Assembly (NCBI GenBank): GCA_963643925.1 | Contig: CAVINS010000036.1 | Location: forward strand, 1-36,525 | Direction: 5' to 3' | Source of the DNA: Phocaeicola_A sp963643925 | GTDB taxonomy: Bacteria > Bacteroidota > Bacteroidia > Bacteroidales > Bacteroidaceae | DNA length: 36,525 bases | Shown: in pieces, positions 1-6,177 of the stretch | Position numbering within the stretch: the first letter of the stretch is position 1 | Layout: the number at the start of each line of letters is the position of its first letter | The notes under the pieces: model-generated | The model's database searches: none | Seen by the model: the letters and a program-made list of their open reading frames with translations, nothing else | What the model was told of the DNA's origin: nothing | Program-made: the position numbers and the translations under genes

Positions 1-293
1 ACATCAAGGTCTCCACAGACCAGCAAGGCTTTGACAAGTGGGCCGATGAGGAGCCGAGGGACGTGACCCGCCACGAATGGGACACAGACGAGGGCTGGGT
101 TGAGTTTCGCGTAAGCATAGAGCGAGAGTGCTACCTCGACGACGACCCCTTTGAGCGCACATACAGTATCAGCGGCGAGGACGTGGAGAGCGTTGCATGC
201 GAGTATGTCGGAGGCGTAGGCGACGAGAACGCGGAGTGGGAGGTTGAGGACTACAGCAAGAGGCCCAAGCCACGCAAGCGATGGTGTAGGTAA
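1..293 (+). CDS. Hypothetical protein, 5'-truncated by the window edge
   Basis: The frame is open from base 3 to the TAA at 291-293, giving at least 96 residues, so the real start lies outside the window. The GTG at 63 is only an internal codon of the open frame. The visible part is acidic and rich in Asp, Glu and Trp, with a basic C-terminus (PKPRKRWCR). I recognise no domain. It lies upstream of the recombination genes in the same direction and probably belongs to the same early transcript. Function unknown. Confidence 0.55.
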   Translation, partial: IKVSTDQQGFDKWADEEPRDVTRHEWDTDEGWVEFRVSIERECYLDDDPFERTYSISGEDVESVACEYVGGVGDENAEWEVEDYSKRPKPRKRWCR

Positions 294-368
294 GAGATAC
301 CGGAAAGATACAGGGCGGGGGTGTTGTTGTACGTTCGTCATCTTTTCAGGATTTGCCCCTGCCCTGAC

Positions 369-415
369 TCAGCCGACTGGCAGACATCACGGTTCAAGTC
401 CGTAACGGCTGACCA
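369..415 (+). ncRNA. tRNA-like mini-element 1 (acceptor + T-arm + CCA, no anticodon arm)
   Basis: Bases 369-375 pair with 406-412 in seven Watson-Crick pairs (TCAGCCG with CGGCTGA), directly followed by CCA at 413-415. Inside sits a T-arm: stem 389-392 with 400-403, closing pair G392-C400, and the seven-base loop TTCAAGT at 393-399, which fits the T-loop consensus TTCRANY. Only about a dozen bases, including a GG at 379-380, separate the 5' acceptor strand from the T-arm, so there is no room for D and anticodon arms. It occupies the gap before the gene at 468. That it is transcribed or processed is inference. Confidence 0.5.
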
Positions 416-467
416 AGACCAGCAATGGCGACAGCAAATTAACAAAACACAATATAATTTTTACACC

Positions 468-659
468 ATGAAAAAGCACACCATCGAAGTTATAGACTTT
501 ACTCCCGAAACCAGCAGTCAACCCGCCTACCTCTGCTACGAAGCCGATGGCAAACAAATAAGCGTCAGCGGCGAATTTTATAGAGACAAGAAGGGAAATT
601 ACCACCACACCCACATCTTCGAGGATGAAACCGTAATGGATGTCGTATGGACAAGGTAG
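468..659 (+). CDS. Small hypothetical protein
   Basis: A 63-residue protein. I chose the ATG at 468 (MKKHTIEV) because the upstream part of the open frame runs through the tRNA-like element and gives an unlikely sequence; an A/T-rich leader typical of Bacteroidetes precedes the ATG. The protein looks like one small beta-rich domain (ITV-type strands, YLCYEADGKQISVSGEFY, then HHTHIFEDE). No family recognised and no signal peptide. It lies between two tRNA-like elements. Confidence 0.55.
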   Translation: MKKHTIEVIDFTPETSSQPAYLCYEADGKQISVSGEFYRDKKGNYHHTHIFEDETVMDVVWTR

Positions 660-676
660 GGACGGAAGACTGAGAC

Positions 677-725
677 AGCGGAGCAACAGGTTTGCATGGC
701 CGGTTCGACACCGGCCTCCGCTCCA
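677..725 (+). ncRNA. tRNA-like mini-element 2 (acceptor + short D-like hairpin + T-arm + CCA)
   Basis: AGCGGAG (677-683) pairs perfectly with CTCCGCT (716-722), and CCA follows at 723-725. The T-arm is a 5-bp stem GCCGG/CCGGC (699-703, 711-715) with loop TTCGACA (704-710), so acceptor and T stems stack into the 12 bp of a normal tRNA. In the 15 bases between them, CAA (684-686) can pair with TTG (692-694) around the loop CAGGT, like a shrunken D-arm with the GG that normally contacts the T-loop. No anticodon arm is possible. It lies 42 bases upstream of the ATPase start. Confidence 0.55.
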
Positions 726-767
726 AGACATCTGTCAAATCAATGTTTAATTAAATTTTTATCAGCA

Positions 768-1688
768 ATGAGCATTATCAAACGACCCACAGAGATTGTG
801 GGAAAAGAGACCATCGCCGCCCTGATATACGGTCAGTCGGGCATGGGAAAGACCACCCTCGCTTGCAGCGCCCCAGCGCCAGTCCTCTTTGACTTCGACG
901 GCGGTGTGGCACGCATCCGCGACGAACACCAGGTGCCGACAGTCCAAATTGAGAAATGGGCTGACGCTCTCGCGGCCCTTGAGGAGCTGGAGGGTAACGG
1001 CGGCGAGTTCAAGACCATCATCGTTGACACCGCCTCCAAGATGATAGACAGCATCATCGTACACATCTGCGGCACGGCGCAGCCCAAGTTGCAGCAGTGG
1101 GGACTCATCAACGCGACCTTCAAGTCGTTCCTGCGTTCCGCACAGAGCCTCGGGAAAAATATCGTCTTCGTGGCGCAGCGAGAGGTGGAGAAGAACGGCG
1201 AGGACAATCGCTATGTCCCCCAGTTCAGAGCCTCCAACTACAAGGATGTCATCTGCGACCTTGACGTTTGCGGATACATGGAGATGGTGACGTTGAAAGG
1301 CCATGAGGTTCGCCAGATAACATTCAACCCGACGAGCCGCAACGAGGGCAAGAACACGGCTGATTTCGAGCCGGCCTACATCATACCCACCCTCGCTGAG
1401 GGGCAGCCCAACGCCTTCCTCGCGGAGCGTTTCGCGGAGTACACGCAGAGACAGCGCGAGAAAGCCGCCAGACGCGCCGAGACGATGCAGGCTGTGATGA
1501 GTAAGGTGGGCGACTACCAAGAGCAGCTCAACGGCTGCGACAGCGCCGAGACGATGAACACCATCTGCGACCGTATCAAGGCCGAGAAGCCAGTCGGCGA
1601 CCTCATGCTCCGCCTCCGCCAGCTGGTGGCGGCGAGAGTGGCGCAACTGGGGCTGACATTCAACAAGGAGACCAAGCAGTATGAGTAA
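768..1688 (+). CDS. RecA-like ATP-binding recombinase, Sak4-type
   Basis: A 306-residue AAA/RecA-fold ATPase. The ATG at 768 (MSIIKRPTEIV) fits the family start; upstream codons overlap the tRNA-like element. Walker A is GQSGMGKT at residues 22-29, and Walker B is FKTIIVDTAS at about 81-90. A sensor-like FVAQRE stretch follows the PKLQQWGLIN region. This layout matches phage Sak4-type single-strand annealing ATPases (the 'phage nucleotide-binding protein' group), which act in recombination with SSB. The stop overlaps the start of the downstream PD-(D/E)XK nuclease by 8 bp, the usual pairing of annealing protein and exonuclease. The C-terminal third is helical and charged. Confidence 0.8.
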   Translation: MSIIKRPTEIVGKETIAALIYGQSGMGKTTLACSAPAPVLFDFDGGVARIRDEHQVPTVQIEKWADALAALEELEGNGGEFKTIIVDTASKMIDSIIVHICGTAQPKLQQWGLINATFKSFLRSAQSLGKNIVFVAQREVEKNGEDNRYVPQFRASNYKDVICDLDVCGYMEMVTLKGHEVRQITFNPTSRNEGKNTADFEPAYIIPTLAEGQPNAFLAERFAEYTQRQREKAARRAETMQAVMSKVGDYQEQLNGCDSAETMNTICDRIKAEKPVGDLMLRLRQLVAARVAQLGLTFNKETKQYE

Positions 1689-2400
1689 GTATGCGATATA
1701 CCCCAGCCTGCTGGATGCCTACATGTGGATGCTGGCAGCCGAGGACGGCGAGCAGTACGCGCAGCGGAAGCAGGAGCTGATAGACAAGCTCTGCAGAGTC
1801 CCGCAAACGCCCGCGTACGCCGCCAGCCGCGGCACGGCGCTCAATAACATCGTGGACTTCCTCCTGACGGGGGAGCGCGGCGACGGCATCGACATCGTGG
1901 ACTTGGGCGGCAGCCGCCAGTACGTCACGATACTCGACGGCTTCGAGTTCGCCTACGACGGCGGGCTTGTGGAGCAGCTGGCAAGTAGCGTGGCGGGCAG
2001 CGTGGCGCAGCCGTTCCTGACGGCTGACATCGAGACCGACCACGGCGGTGTGAGGCTCTACGGCTACGCCGACTATGTGAGCGGGGCTGACGTGATAGAC
2101 CTGAAGACCACGAACACCTACAACGTGGGCAAGTACAGGGAGCACTGGCAGCACCTCGTTTACCCCTACTGCCTCGTGGCGGGTGGGCTGACGGAGGAGT
2201 TCCAGACGTTCACCTACCTCGTGGCGGAGCTGAAAGCAGGCCGCGACGGCCTGCTGAGGGGTACGGTCTATGAGGAGACCTACACGCCCGGCATAAGGGA
2301 CTGCGAGGAGACCATACGGCAGTTTCTCGACAGCCAGTTCATACCGTTCCTTGAGGACAACAGGAGCCTTATCACCGACGGCAAGGTGTTCGGGCAGTAA
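1681..2400 (+). CDS. PD-(D/E)XK exonuclease (RecB/Cas4-like)
   Basis: A 239-residue protein starting 8 bp inside the ATPase gene. The catalytic core is visible as GYADYV with Asp131, then VIDLKTTN with Asp140 and Lys142, which is the D...(D/E)xK arrangement of RecB-family nucleases. A later HWQHLVYPYCL helix resembles the motif with a conserved Gln/Tyr in these enzymes. It most likely resects double-stranded ends to give single strands for the Sak4-type partner. No Fe-S Cys cluster is present, so it is not a full Cas4. The exact subfamily is uncertain. Confidence 0.75.
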   Translation: MSKYAIYPSLLDAYMWMLAAEDGEQYAQRKQELIDKLCRVPQTPAYAASRGTALNNIVDFLLTGERGDGIDIVDLGGSRQYVTILDGFEFAYDGGLVEQLASSVAGSVAQPFLTADIETDHGGVRLYGYADYVSGADVIDLKTTNTYNVGKYREHWQHLVYPYCLVAGGLTEEFQTFTYLVAELKAGRDGLLRGTVYEETYTPGIRDCEETIRQFLDSQFIPFLEDNRSLITDGKVFGQ

Positions 2401-2410
2401 CGGACAACAC

Positions 2411-2434
2411 GGGGCGGAGGAGAGCCGCCCCTTT
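2411..2434 (+). terminator. GC hairpin with short T tail, possible attenuator
   Basis: GGGGCGG (2411-2417) pairs with CCGCCCC (2425-2431) around the 7-base loop AGGAGAG, followed by only three T. It lies 10 bases after the exonuclease stop. The T run is short, so it may be a partial terminator or an RNA-stabilising hairpin rather than a full stop. Confidence 0.4.
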
Positions 2435-2460
2435 ACAAACACAGCAAACACAGCAAAGAG

Positions 2461-2676
2461 ATGAGGAAACCAGTAAAGACACAGCAGCAGAGGCCCAGGG
2501 TGTACTGCGGCGAGTGCAAGCACTTTCTCCGGGACACGGAGGGCATCAACCACAATGTCCACACTGGGGAGTTCTTCATGGGGGTGTGCCTGCGAGGGCT
2601 GCACCCTGACACCATGATAAAACAGTTCGCCAACAAGCCGAGGGACTGCGAGGCGTACAGACGAAAGGAGGGCTGA
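2461..2676 (+). CDS. Small Cys-rich protein, putative zinc binder
   Basis: A 71-residue protein with a basic N-terminus, a CGECKHF knuckle near residues 16-22, then GVCLRG and PRDCEAY, giving four cysteines that could bind one zinc. The same C-x2-C-x-[HY] layout returns in the small proteins at 8713, 9836 and 10625, so this phage has a set of related minis. Such proteins occur in Bacteroidetes phages without known function. No signal peptide or membrane segment. Confidence 0.6.
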   Translation: MRKPVKTQQQRPRVYCGECKHFLRDTEGINHNVHTGEFFMGVCLRGLHPDTMIKQFANKPRDCEAYRRKEG

Positions 2677-2773
2677 GGAGAGAGTTCTTTACACGGCAAA
2701 GCGTGCGGAAAGAGAGACAAATCTATCCACAATCCATTTTCTTTCCCCTGACTCCGACGCCCTCCCCCACGGA

Positions 2774-2830
2774 GGCGGTGGCTTGGCAGCGCGGTTAAGC
2801 CCGCCGTGGTTCGACTCCACGCACCGCCCG
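2774..2830 (+). ncRNA. tRNA-like mini-element 3 (acceptor + D-like arm + T-arm, no anticodon arm)
   Basis: GGCGGTG (2774-2780) pairs with CACCGCC (2822-2828). The T-arm has the 5-bp stem CGTGG/CCACG (2805-2809, 2817-2821) with the perfect T-loop TTCGACT (2810-2816). GCTT (2781-2784) can pair with AAGC (2797-2800) around a 12-base loop that reads like a class II D-loop (GCGGTT). Four bases then lead straight into the T-arm, so the anticodon arm is missing. Unlike elements 1 and 2 no CCA is encoded; CGA follows. The helicase gene starts 21 bases downstream. Confidence 0.5.
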
Positions 2831-2850
2831 AAACATCATCTATAGAGAAC

Positions 2851-4230
2851 ATGATAACACTACGACCCAACCAAGAAGAGCCTGTCAGGAAGGCCATAGA
2901 GTTCTTCCAGCAGAAGAGACCCAGGCCCTCGCTCATCGTGCTGCCCACGGCGTGGGGCAAGTCGATACTGACGGCCTTCGTTGCCGCCAACAGCGAGGAC
3001 AAGATGATAGTCCTGCAACCCTCCAAGGAGCTGCTGGAGCAGAACTACAACAAGTACCTCAACCTGTGCGGCTTCATGAGCAACGCCGGCATATACTCCG
3101 CCTCTTTCGGCAAGAGGGAGGTGGCGCATATCACCTACGCCACCATAGGCTCCATCAAGAAGCTGGGGGCGGAGTTCAGGCGGCTCGGCTTCACCAAGAT
3201 GCTCATCGACGAGGCGCACCTCTACCCGAGGGAGGCCGACAGTATGCTCGGCACGTTCCTGAAGGACAGCGGCATCACCCACGTCCTCGGCATCACGGCC
3301 ACGCCTGTGAAGTTGCAGCAGAACTACGACCTGAACGGCAACACCTACTCCAAGCTGGTGATGCTGACGTCGAGGAGCAAGAAAGGCAACTTCTTCAAGG
3401 ACATCATCCACGTCGGGCAGGTGCAGGAGATGGTGCGGATGGGCTACTGGTCGCCGCTACGCTACGAGGCCAGCGGCTTTGACGGCTCGCAGCTGAGGTA
3501 CAACAGCAGCCGCAGCGAGTTCACGGAGGAGAGCGTCCAACTCTCCTTCAACGCCAACGGAGGCTCGCGGGGGGTCACGGACTCCCTCAACGCCCACCCT
3601 GAGCGGAGGCACATACTCGCCTTCGTCCCCAGCGTGGAGGACGCCGTGAGGCTGTCGCAGACCTACGAGGACAGCGCCGTGATATACGGCGAGCAGGACA
3701 AGAAGACGAGGGCTCGGGTGGTGGAGGACTTCCGTGCGGGCAGGACGAGGGTGCTGTTCAACGTGAGGGTACTCTCGACAGGCTTCGACTACACCGGCAT
3801 AGACTGCATAGTGCTGGGCATCTCCACGGCGAGCATAGCCCTCTACTACCAGATCGTGGGCAGGGCCACACGCATAGACCCGGGCAAAAAGGATGCCCTC
3901 ATCGTGGACTTGGGGGGCAACGTGAAGCGGTTCGGCAAGGTCGAGGACATATACTTCGAGCAGGGGCGCATGTGGCGCATGTACGGCAGCGGCAGCAGGC
4001 TGCTGTCGGGCATTCCCATCACCGACATAGGCTCTATCACGAGGGATGACGTGCTGAGGATGGAGGCTGAGACCGCCAGGCCCATAGTCACGATGCCCTT
4101 CGGCAAGTACAAGGACGTGGAGATAGGGCAGGTGCCGCTGGACTACCGGAACTGGATGCTCAACAACTTCAACTGGGACGCGAGGAACCAGCGACTCCGT
4201 GAGGCGATACTCGCCACGCTGGGAAGATAG
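2851..4230 (+). CDS. Superfamily 2 DNA helicase with C-terminal DUF3820-like domain
   Basis: A 459-residue DEAD/DEAH-type helicase starting at the ATG at 2851; the longer open frame runs back through the tRNA-like element. Motif I is PTAWGKS (32-38), motif II DEAH (120-123), motif III TATP (149-152) and motif VI QIVGRATR (334-341), so both RecA-like lobes are intact. This is the UvsW/RadD-like phage type, expected to remodel recombination or replication forks. The last ~46 residues (from about 414, MPFGKYKDVEIGQVPLDY) look like the short module seen in DUF3820 proteins and at the C-terminus of ExoX-type exonucleases. That module on a phage helicase may help bind DNA ends; this is inference. 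Confidence 0.85.
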   Translation: MITLRPNQEEPVRKAIEFFQQKRPRPSLIVLPTAWGKSILTAFVAANSEDKMIVLQPSKELLEQNYNKYLNLCGFMSNAGIYSASFGKREVAHITYATIGSIKKLGAEFRRLGFTKMLIDEAHLYPREADSMLGTFLKDSGITHVLGITATPVKLQQNYDLNGNTYSKLVMLTSRSKKGNFFKDIIHVGQVQEMVRMGYWSPLRYEASGFDGSQLRYNSSRSEFTEESVQLSFNANGGSRGVTDSLNAHPERRHILAFVPSVEDAVRLSQTYEDSAVIYGEQDKKTRARVVEDFRAGRTRVLFNVRVLSTGFDYTGIDCIVLGISTASIALYYQIVGRATRIDPGKKDALIVDLGGNVKRFGKVEDIYFEQGRMWRMYGSGSRLLSGIPITDIGSITRDDVLRMEAETARPIVTMPFGKYKDVEIGQVPLDYRNWMLNNFNWDARNQRLREAILATLGR

Positions 4231-4256
4231 ACTTACAACGAAAAAAAACAAACAAC

Positions 4257-4544
4257 ATGCCTACACAAAGCAAAGAAAGATACGTTGACAACGATGGGCT
4301 GATAATCACAGCCTCCAAGGGGCGCATACTCAACCGCCGCAAGCGAGTGGCGGAGCTGTACAAGGAGATGCTCCCGAAATACGCCGCCTTCAAGGTCTTG
4401 TACAGGGACATAGCGGAAATAATAACAGAGGAGTTCGGCTACTGCTCCGACAGCACGGTCATACATGACTTGCAGGTCATGGGACTCAACAGGAACACCC
4501 CGCAGAGCAGGGTGGGCAACAACATCAGAAAGGGGGCAGAATGA
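4257..4544 (+). CDS. Small hypothetical protein, possible HTH
   Basis: A 95-residue basic protein after a 26-base A-rich gap. The middle (about residues 44-75) reads as two or three helices, FKVLYRDIAEIITEEFGY then STVIHDLQ, compatible with a winged-helix or HTH DNA-binding fold; this is by eye only. The stop overlaps the next start in ATGA, so the two are translationally coupled and may act together. Confidence 0.55.
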   Translation: MPTQSKERYVDNDGLIITASKGRILNRRKRVAELYKEMLPKYAAFKVLYRDIAEIITEEFGYCSDSTVIHDLQVMGLNRNTPQSRVGNNIRKGAE

Positions 4545-4861
4545 TACCGCAGGAAAGGGATGACACCATGCTGGTGACAATCACCGTTGGGCAGCTCTCC
4601 AAGGTGGTGTCGGGCATCGTGGCGGAGCAGGTTCAGACCGTGAAGGAGGAGCTGCTGGAGGCCATGCGCGACGCCGACGACAGGAGGCGATCTTCCGACA
4701 CCATCGTTGGGACGAGGAACATAGCGAGGGAGATAGGGTGCAACCCCAACACGCTCTACAAGCTCATGGACGAGAACCCCCGGCTTGGGGCGGCTGTCAA
4801 GCGGCTGGGCCGCAAGAGGGTCGCAAGCAAGGCGGAGCTAATGGCGGCGCTGGAGGGCTGA
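4541..4861 (+). CDS. DUF3853-like helix-turn-helix protein
   Basis: A 106-residue protein coupled to the upstream gene through ATGA; a second possible start is the ATG at 4568 (MLVTITVGQL). It opens with LVTITVGQLSKVV, has an acidic helix, then an HTH region (TRNIAREIGCNPNTLYKLMDEN) and ends with GRKRVASKAELMAALEG. This order of a 'TVGQL' strand, an HTH and a GRK.x(2-3).A tail matches DUF3853 proteins of Bacteroidetes phages and mobile elements, which resemble excisionase-type DNA binders. It may regulate or help replication; the role is not shown. Confidence 0.6.
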   Translation: MIPQERDDTMLVTITVGQLSKVVSGIVAEQVQTVKEELLEAMRDADDRRRSSDTIVGTRNIAREIGCNPNTLYKLMDENPRLGAAVKRLGRKRVASKAELMAALEG

Positions 4862-4867
4862 GGGACT

Positions 4868-5278
4868 ATGGAGACATACTACCTCATCAAGCAGGGCGGG
4901 CGCTTTGACCTGCGCCCCCTCATCAACTGGCTCGCTACGGCGAGTGACGGCACGTTCCGTATAGAGATTACGAGGGTGAGGAAGCGCAGAACCCTCAACC
5001 AGAACGCCTGGCTGTGGGGGTGCATATACCCCTTGCTGAGGCAGGGGCTGATAGCTGCGGGGTGGGATGACATCGCCACGGACGAGCAGGTGCACGAGTT
5101 CTTCAAGCAGCAGTTCGCCTCCGACAGCGTGGTGAACAGGCAGACCGGCGAAGTGGTGAGGCTGCCGTCGTCCACCAAGGAGATGGACACGGCGCAGTTC
5201 TCCGCCTACTGCGAGAAGCTCCGCGACTACGGGCGCGAGTTCCTCGGCGTGGAGATACCCGACCCCATAGGCTTTTGA
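4868..5278 (+). CDS. NinB-like recombination protein
   Basis: A 136-residue protein starting 7 bases after the DUF3853-like gene. The stretch RRTLNQNAWLWGCIYPLL near residues 38-55 matches the NinB family core, where a Q-N-x-x-W/Y helix follows a basic strand. The C-terminal half (STKEMDTAQFSAYCEKLRDY, then EFLGVEIPDP) is also typical. Length is close to lambda NinB (146). NinB/Orf of lambda binds single-stranded DNA and supports Red recombination in place of RecFOR, which fits the neighbouring Sak4, exonuclease and SSB genes. Confidence 0.65.
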   Translation: METYYLIKQGGRFDLRPLINWLATASDGTFRIEITRVRKRRTLNQNAWLWGCIYPLLRQGLIAAGWDDIATDEQVHEFFKQQFASDSVVNRQTGEVVRLPSSTKEMDTAQFSAYCEKLRDYGREFLGVEIPDPIGF

Positions 5279-5308
5279 AACAATAACCAATCACAACAAA
5301 GTGAAAGT

Positions 5309-6166
5309 ATGAGCAACGATGACGGCAAAGGCTGGATAAAATTATACAGGAAGTCCATGGATAACCACATGTACTTTGAAGAGCCTTTCACACGGTGGCA
5401 AGCGTGGGTTGACCTGCTGCTCCTCGCCACACGCCAGCCGAGGCAGTTTCGTATCAGGGGAAACAAGGTCGAGCTGAATGTCGGGGACGTGGCCATGGCG
5501 CAGAAAAGGCTGGCTGGACGGTGGCAGTGGGGGAACAAGAAAGTGATACGCTTTTTGGATGAGTTAGAGGCCAATGAAATGATAGACATCCATCACACCT
5601 CCGAAGCAAAGGAAGCAGCTATAAAAACAGCCACCGAACACAACACCACAGCAATTAACATTATATCAATACGAAACTACGGAAATTATCAGTTAGACAA
5701 CACCACAGACAACACCACAGACAACACCGCAGACAACACCACAGACAACACCACCTACAAGAATGTAAAGAATGTAAAGAATGAGAAAGAAAAAAAAGAA
5801 AATATAAAAAGAAAATTTTCGCCTCCGTCAACAGCGGATGTGGAGGCGTACTGTCGTGAGAGGCGCAACGCCGTGGATGCGGTCGCGTTCGTGGCGTTCT
5901 ACGAGAGCAAGGGCTGGGTAGTCGGCAAGAGTCCCATGAAGGACTGGCGGGCGGCGGTGAGGACATGGGAGCGGCATGACGGCAGGACGAACACTCCGCA
6001 GCGGGGGGCAGTGCCAGGCGGTGTGCGACTGGGGGCTGGCGAATGGATAACACCCGACGGCAGGCGCACCTACGGAGACGGCACAATCAACGTGCCTATG
6101 ACCGCTTCTCCGAGACCGAATGAGCGGTGCTGCTGGAGCAGCGGTTACAACGACTGGATTATGTAA
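5309..6166 (+). CDS. Replication initiator / replisome organiser with internal iterons
   Basis: A 285-residue protein. The N-terminal part (GWIKLYRKSMDNHMYF, then FTRWQAWVDLLLLA, VGDVAMAQKRLAGRW, KKVIRFLDELEA) is the winged-helix domain seen in DnaD-like and phage replisome-organiser proteins. The linker holds four or five DNTT repeats followed by a Lys/Glu-rich stretch, and the C-terminal domain (VEAYCRERRNAVDAVAFVAFYESKGW, MKDWRAAVRTWERHD) is the helical domain that commonly closes such initiators. The repeats in the protein come from a 12-bp DNA repeat and an A-rich tract inside the gene, as in lambda O. It probably melts the origin and loads the primase-helicase encoded next. Confidence 0.75.
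   Translation: MSNDDGKGWIKLYRKSMDNHMYFEEPFTRWQAWVDLLLLATRQPRQFRIRGNKVELNVGDVAMAQKRLAGRWQWGNKKVIRFLDELEANEMIDIHHTSEAKEAAIKTATEHNTTAINIISIRNYGNYQLDNTTDNTTDNTADNTTDNTTYKNVKNVKNEKEKKENIKRKFSPPSTADVEAYCRERRNAVDAVAFVAFYESKGWVVGKSPMKDWRAAVRTWERHDGRTNTPQRGAVPGGVRLGAGEWITPDGRRTYGDGTINVPMTASPRPNERCCWSSGYNDWIM
5696..5755 (+). repeat. Five 12-bp direct repeats (iterons), candidate origin
   Basis: Five head-to-tail copies of GACAACACCACA at 5696, 5708, 5720, 5732 and 5744. The third copy has CGCA for CACA, the fifth ends in CACC. They encode the DNTT repeats of the initiator. They are in phase with the helical turn (12 bp) and sit directly before an A-rich tract. This is the layout of the lambda ori. Origin function is inferred. 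Confidence 0.6.
5756..5819 (+). other. A-rich tract, candidate DNA unwinding element
   Basis: About 64 bp, nearly all A, T and G on the + strand with long A runs (for example GAAAGAAAAAAAAGAAAATA), in a phage whose genes are otherwise GC-rich. It follows the iterons at once. Strong purine/pyrimidine asymmetry and low GC suit strand opening. It encodes the Lys/Asn/Glu linker of the initiator. Confidence 0.5.
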
Positions 6167-6177
6167 CAGGAACAGCC

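Noticed and set aside
340..415. Complete tRNA gene at element 1 (also considered for elements 2 and 3)
   Set aside because: The 5' strand that pairs with the acceptor lies too close to the T-arm for an anticodon arm, and I found no 7-base anticodon loop with a 5-bp stem in the upstream sequence.
321..470. N-terminal extension (GTG 321) of the protein at 468
   Set aside because: It runs through the tRNA-like element and reads as low-quality sequence; ATG 468 has an A/T-rich leader.
369..725. attP-like remnants of host tRNA 3' ends
   Set aside because: Remnants would keep only the 3' half, but these have a matching 5' acceptor strand, occur three times with different sequences, and there is no integrase in the window.
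5696..5755. CRISPR array
   Set aside because: The repeats are 12 bp and contiguous with no spacers, and they are in a coding frame.
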